The translations under genes were made by a program, and so were the position numbers. A DNA stretch of 17,472 bases from contig DCIN01000007.1 of assembly GCA_002315815.1 (NCBI GenBank), forward strand, positions 19,095 to 36,566, read 5' to 3'. Source of the DNA: Bacteroidales bacterium UBA1725 (GTDB taxonomy: Bacteria > Bacteroidota > Bacteroidia > Bacteroidales > UBA932). This document shows, in pieces, positions 14,632 through 17,472 of this stretch (position 1 is its first letter; each line of letters opens with the position of its first letter). The notes under the pieces were generated by a model. That model searched no databases, was not told the origin of the DNA, and was given only the letters and a program-made list of their open reading frames with translations.

Positions 14632-16160
14632 CAGTTCTCTGCAGCTATTGAGGCGAGAAGTTCCTGAAGGGCGTATGAGACGGAGGCGTTGCTGGCGGTG
14701 ACATTGTTCGTCAGCACCGAAAAAACTATGGTTTTGGCCGGGTCACCGTCGGAAGACAGGACATAGCCGCTATAGCAGCGTATCCCGTTCATCGATCCGG
14801 TCTTGCAGCGTATCCTGCTCCTCAGGCTCTCCGGATGTCTTCCTAAAGCACCCGACATTGTGCTTTTTCTGTCCGTGGGGCAGGCAAGCGATTCGAGGAA
14901 CTCCGGAAACACGGAGGTTCGGGTCATCGCAGTCAGATACTTTACGAAGAATTCGGCGGAGACATAGTTCTTGCGCGACAACCCGCTGCCATCGAAGATG
15001 AGGCATCCGTCACCTGTCTGTACGCCAATCTGTGAGAGGGCCCTTTCCACGGCTGTTCTACAGGTTTCGTATCCGGCTGATCCGCCGTCTGTCTTGCCCA
15101 CTATATGCATCAGGGTCTCTGCAAAGAAATTGTCGCTCTGCCTGTTTGTTTCCTTTACGATTTCGGCCAGAGTAGGGGACAGGCTTCTGCCTATGTCCAC
15201 CAGACTTTCCTTTTCAGGAGCCGGGACAGCCGCCCTGTTGTAGTGGAGGTCTGTGCGTATGCAGCCGTAAGGGGAAATGTCTCCGTAACTGCCGCTGACA
15301 CTGACTCCGTTGGAGACAAGATATTTGTGGAAATAATAGGCGCAGGTGTAGGCACCGAATTCGTTGTCGCATTCCAGCGTACAGCCGCCTCCGTTCACCG
15401 GAAAACTTCCTGTCACTTCTCCGTAGGGGCCGAATCCGGTGTTGATGTACAACAGAGTGTTGGGGGTGTTGGCTTCGGATGTCACTGAACTGTTGATGAA
15501 TGTCATCCACGGAGCTTCCGGATAACCGGGGCGAACTATGGTTCTGTTTCCCGGGAGTACGCTCGGAGTCACGTAGAAATGTTGTGCATTCTCATAGAAA
15601 TTGAGTCCGGCAGGTCCGGCTCCGTAATAGGTGCCGATGTCTTCCACCGACCAGCCTGCACTTTCCGAATGAGTGAGACCAAAATACCGCTGGTCGGCTA
15701 TTATCCTGCCTTCAATGCGTTTGATTCCCGCATTCGTAATAATGTCTTTCCATTCTGCGAACAATTCCTTTATGGGTTTTGCGCAGGGAACCGATGCTCC
15801 TGTAGTCGGATCAGCCCCTCCAACTATATAGAGGTCTCCTTTCAGAGTGCCGTCTGAAACAGTCCCGTCATAGGCCAGATGGGTTTCGAAACGGAAATTC
15901 TTTCCGAGTCTCATCAGTGCAACTCCCGTGGTGATGAGTTTCATATTGGAGGCCGGCACCATCTTCCGTTTGCTGTTCACGCAGGCGACAGTGTCCCCGT
16001 TCATCCTCAATGCCAGTACGCTGAAGCCTGCAGTTCTGAAAGCAGGCATTCCGGCGGTGCGCAGAGTCTGCTGCTGTGCTTTGCTGTCGGCGGAAAAAGC
16101 GGCCGCGCCTGACTGCGAAAGCAGAAGCGCGACCGCTAAAGAGCTTATGATGTATTTCAA
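14631..16160 (-). CDS. dacB: PBP4-type D-alanyl-D-alanine carboxypeptidase/endopeptidase (peptidase S13)
   Basis: A 509-aa penicillin-binding protein of the low-molecular-mass class C type. It has the three active-site motifs in order: SNMK at 71-74 (S-x-x-K, in VPASNMKLITTG), SDN at 342-344 (QSDNFFAETL) and KTG at 453-455 (RCKTGSMNGIRCYSGYVLS). The large insertion between the first two motifs is typical of S13. An N-terminal signal peptide (MKYIISSLAVALLLSQSGAA) sends it to the periplasm, where the family removes the terminal D-Ala or cuts D-Ala-mDAP crosslinks. The start codon is TTG at 16160: there is no in-frame ATG before about codon 38, which would delete the signal peptide. It lies 7 bp after the stop of the 95-aa gene, so translational coupling is likely. 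It shares an operon with an NlpC/P60 endopeptidase. Symbol given by family type. Confidence 0.93.
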   Translation of the reverse strand: MKYIISSLAVALLLSQSGAAAFSADSKAQQQTLRTAGMPAFRTAGFSVLALRMNGDTVACVNSKRKMVPASNMKLITTGVALMRLGKNFRFETHLAYDGTVSDGTLKGDLYIVGGADPTTGASVPCAKPIKELFAEWKDIITNAGIKRIEGRIIADQRYFGLTHSESAGWSVEDIGTYYGAGPAGLNFYENAQHFYVTPSVLPGNRTIVRPGYPEAPWMTFINSSVTSEANTPNTLLYINTGFGPYGEVTGSFPVNGGGCTLECDNEFGAYTCAYYFHKYLVSNGVSVSGSYGDISPYGCIRTDLHYNRAAVPAPEKESLVDIGRSLSPTLAEIVKETNRQSDNFFAETLMHIVGKTDGGSAGYETCRTAVERALSQIGVQTGDGCLIFDGSGLSRKNYVSAEFFVKYLTAMTRTSVFPEFLESLACPTDRKSTMSGALGRHPESLRSRIRCKTGSMNGIRCYSGYVLSSDGDPAKTIVFSVLTNNVTASNASVSYALQELLASIAAEN

Positions 16161-16167
16161 TTTTGTC

Positions 16168-16455
16168 TTACTTTGCGGCGACGGTGCTTTTCACTGCCTC
16201 GCTGAGTTTTTCATACAGGGCATTTGTGCTTGTGAAGATTTCCTTGCGAAGGGAAGCGTAGTAAGCCTTCTTGGGTCCTTCCACCTTGGCACCTGCCTTG
16301 TCTCTGAGTTCGTTGTAGAGATTGATGGCTTCTTCCATAAGACCTGCAATCTGCTGCTCGGAAGCTTTGGAATTAACTGCGGTCACGATTGAGCAATCTT
16401 CCACGAATGCGCTCAGAACATATTCGATGTCCTTCTTGATGTCTCTAAGGTTCAT
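16168..16455 (-). CDS. conserved small protein of unknown function
   Basis: A 95-aa protein, starting MNLRDIKKDIEYVLSAFVED, largely helical and rich in Lys, Glu and Ala. It contains SEQQIAGLMEEAINLYNELR and ends in EKLSEAVKSTVAAK. I chose ATG 16455. A longer frame to 16521 would overlap the NlpC/P60 gene and add a segment without helical character. From memory, similar small proteins occur widely in Bacteroidales, but I know no function. It has no signal peptide, membrane segment or metal-binding motif, and is expected to be cytoplasmic. It sits between two exported peptidoglycan hydrolases (25 bp after one, 7 bp before the other), which implies co-expression. The location alone does not show a cell-wall role. 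Confidence 0.82.
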   Translation of the reverse strand: MNLRDIKKDIEYVLSAFVEDCSIVTAVNSKASEQQIAGLMEEAINLYNELRDKAGAKVEGPKKAYYASLRKEIFTSTNALYEKLSEAVKSTVAAK

Positions 16456-16480
16456 AATATGAATTTGTTTTGATAGGTAT

Positions 16481-17398
16481 TTATTGTAAATGATTCTGCA
16501 AATATAGTGATTTTTTCCCATTGATTCTTCTTACGGCCAGGATGCTTCTGGTGTAGCTGTCCGTTCTCCCGACTTCCAGACTGTTGATACGCACAAGGTG
16601 CGATGAATGGATGATTTTGCCGTCACCTATGTACAATGCTACGTGCGACGGTTTCCCGCTTCCGAAAAACACAAGGTCCCCGGGCTGCATATCTTCGAGG
16701 ACCGGTCTGACCTCGTCCCCTGTTTTTATCTGGTCCACTGAATTTCTGGGCAGCACGATTCCGTTCATATAGAAGCAGAACTGTATGAGTCCGCTGCAGT
16801 CGAAGCCTTTCACACTGCATCCTCCCCAGAGGTACGGGACTCCGATGAATGACTTTGCAAGGGCGATTATGTCATCGGCGGAGTGGCTTCGGGATGCGCA
16901 CCATTCGGAGTAATCGCTGAGATCAGCCGCCGGAACCCAGCCCGAATCGCCGGAGGGCATCTTCACTTCCAGCCATTTTCCGTTTTTGTCCGAACCTTTC
17001 GCCACAATTCCGCCCATTGTCAGGTCGCTCAGAGCTTGGCTGTCCGTCGAGGGATTCCGGTAAATGTGAGTGTATTCCGCTGTACATATCCATTTAGGAG
17101 ACCGGATCCATTCCCCTGCCTCGTCCTCAGTCTTGAAACTCAGACCCAGGTCCGTGGTCCAGGCCCTGTATCCGTCGGGTGCTTCGATACGTACCCAGTA
17201 TCCATTCTTTTCCAGAACCTTCACGACGGTGCCCATCAGTGCCTGAGTCTCCATCCCGGAACAATAGTCAGCCTCGTTTCTCATATAGTTTGCCGACAGA
17301 TTGACCACTGCCCAATCCCTGCGCTCACTGTCATAGTTACTGCCAAAAGCGGTGCTGCACGCCAGCAATATCGGCAGAAGTATGTGAATTGTCTTCAT
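16481..17398 (-). CDS. SH3-domain NlpC/P60 peptidoglycan endopeptidase
   Basis: A 305-aa exported cysteine peptidase. The start is ATG 17398. The upstream in-frame alternative at 17425 is a TTG and lengthens the signal peptide awkwardly. The N-terminus MKTIHILLPILLACSTAFG has either a short lipobox (LLAC, Cys14) or a signal-peptidase I site near AFG. Two SH3-like domains follow (about 30-95 and about 100-160, the second with YRNPSTDSQ and GKWLEVKMPSGDSGWVPAADL). The NlpC/P60 domain (about 175-295) has catalytic Cys201 in GFDCSGLIQF, His252 in PSHVALYIGDG and His264 in KIIHSSH. The domain layout is that of YkfC-like gamma-D-glutamyl-L-diamino-acid endopeptidases, which cut stem peptides or imported muropeptides. 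It is the first gene of an operon with the 95-aa protein and the PBP4-type enzyme. All catalytic residues are present. Confidence 0.93.
   Translation of the reverse strand: MKTIHILLPILLACSTAFGSNYDSERRDWAVVNLSANYMRNEADYCSGMETQALMGTVVKVLEKNGYWVRIEAPDGYRAWTTDLGLSFKTEDEAGEWIRSPKWICTAEYTHIYRNPSTDSQALSDLTMGGIVAKGSDKNGKWLEVKMPSGDSGWVPAADLSDYSEWCASRSHSADDIIALAKSFIGVPYLWGGCSVKGFDCSGLIQFCFYMNGIVLPRNSVDQIKTGDEVRPVLEDMQPGDLVFFGSGKPSHVALYIGDGKIIHSSHLVRINSLEVGRTDSYTRSILAVRRINGKKSLYLQNHLQ
16499..16506 (-). promoter_or_regulatory. candidate internal promoter for the 95-aa gene
   Basis: A perfect minus-strand TATATTTG lies inside the last codons of the NlpC/P60 gene, 43 bp upstream of the small gene's ATG. 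No TTTG -33 box lies at the right distance, so it may be chance, since the sequence also encodes Leu-Tyr-Leu in frame. Confidence 0.35.
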
Positions 17399-17403
17399 AG
17401 ATA

Positions 17404-17411
17404 CAAATATA
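17404..17411 (-). promoter_or_regulatory. candidate -7 box immediately before the NlpC/P60 start
   Basis: A perfect minus-strand TATATTTG ends 5 nt before the ATG at 17398. If used, transcription would begin at or within a few bases of the start codon, giving a leaderless or nearly leaderless mRNA. The -33 region is not a clear match (TTTAA about 22 bp upstream). Confidence 0.45.
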
Positions 17412-17472
17412 GACACAAGTTCCAAATATTTGTTAAATTTGCAGACTATGTAAGAATCTGTTTTGAAATGTT

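Noticed and set aside
16456..16521. Longer start for the 95-aa protein
   Set aside because: It overlaps the NlpC/P60 coding region and the added residues lack the character of the rest of the protein.

Overview
The window looks like a chromosomal segment from an uncultured or poorly characterised member of the order Bacteroidales. The evidence is a SusC/SusD outer-membrane import pair, the SusD lipobox, Bacteroidetes-type promoters (-7 box TATATTTG, once with a TTTG -33 box 19 bp upstream), absence of strong Shine-Dalgarno sequences, and several Bacteroidales-typical genes. I cannot place it to genus from sequence alone.

Left edge (1-1140) is accessory in character. A DUF4160/DUF2442 gene pair on the minus strand, with TAATG stop/start overlap, is cut by the window edge. 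Next comes a decayed secreted-protein pseudogene (about 503-926), then a GC-rich block of five perfect small hairpins (about 924-1087) that abuts the place where the pseudogene's start codon should be. At 1092-1142 a 17-bp perfect terminator stem lies directly against a minus-strand tRNA-Leu(GAG), which has a textbook Bacteroidetes promoter.

1312-5967 (minus) is a two-gene operon: a 937-aa SNF2-family DNA-dependent ATPase followed 39 bp later by a 600-aa protein without confident family assignment. Its C-terminal region weakly recalls helicase-associated domains. A short divergent intergenic region (5968-6146) leads to a plus-strand 1089-aa secreted tricorn-type serine peptidase (6147-9416) with an intact Ser/His/Glu set, ending at a bidirectional terminator (9466-9493) shared with the convergent SusD gene.

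9514-17398 (minus), in transcriptional order, is: an SH3-NlpC/P60 cell-wall endopeptidase, a 95-aa conserved small protein, a PBP4-type D-Ala-D-Ala carboxypeptidase/endopeptidase (dacB-like, TTG start), then after a 173-bp promoter region containing a 16-bp perfect palindrome, susC and susD. The SusCD pair has no glycosidase, sulfatase or polysaccharide lyase beside it. It is flanked only by peptidase and peptidoglycan-hydrolase genes. A peptide- or muropeptide-related import function is therefore a reasonable hypothesis, but it rests on gene neighbourhood alone.

Most of the window is ordinary Bacteroidales genome. The most unusual parts are the hairpin block with the fossil gene at 503-1090, the operator-like palindrome upstream of susC, and the unassigned SNF2 partner protein.
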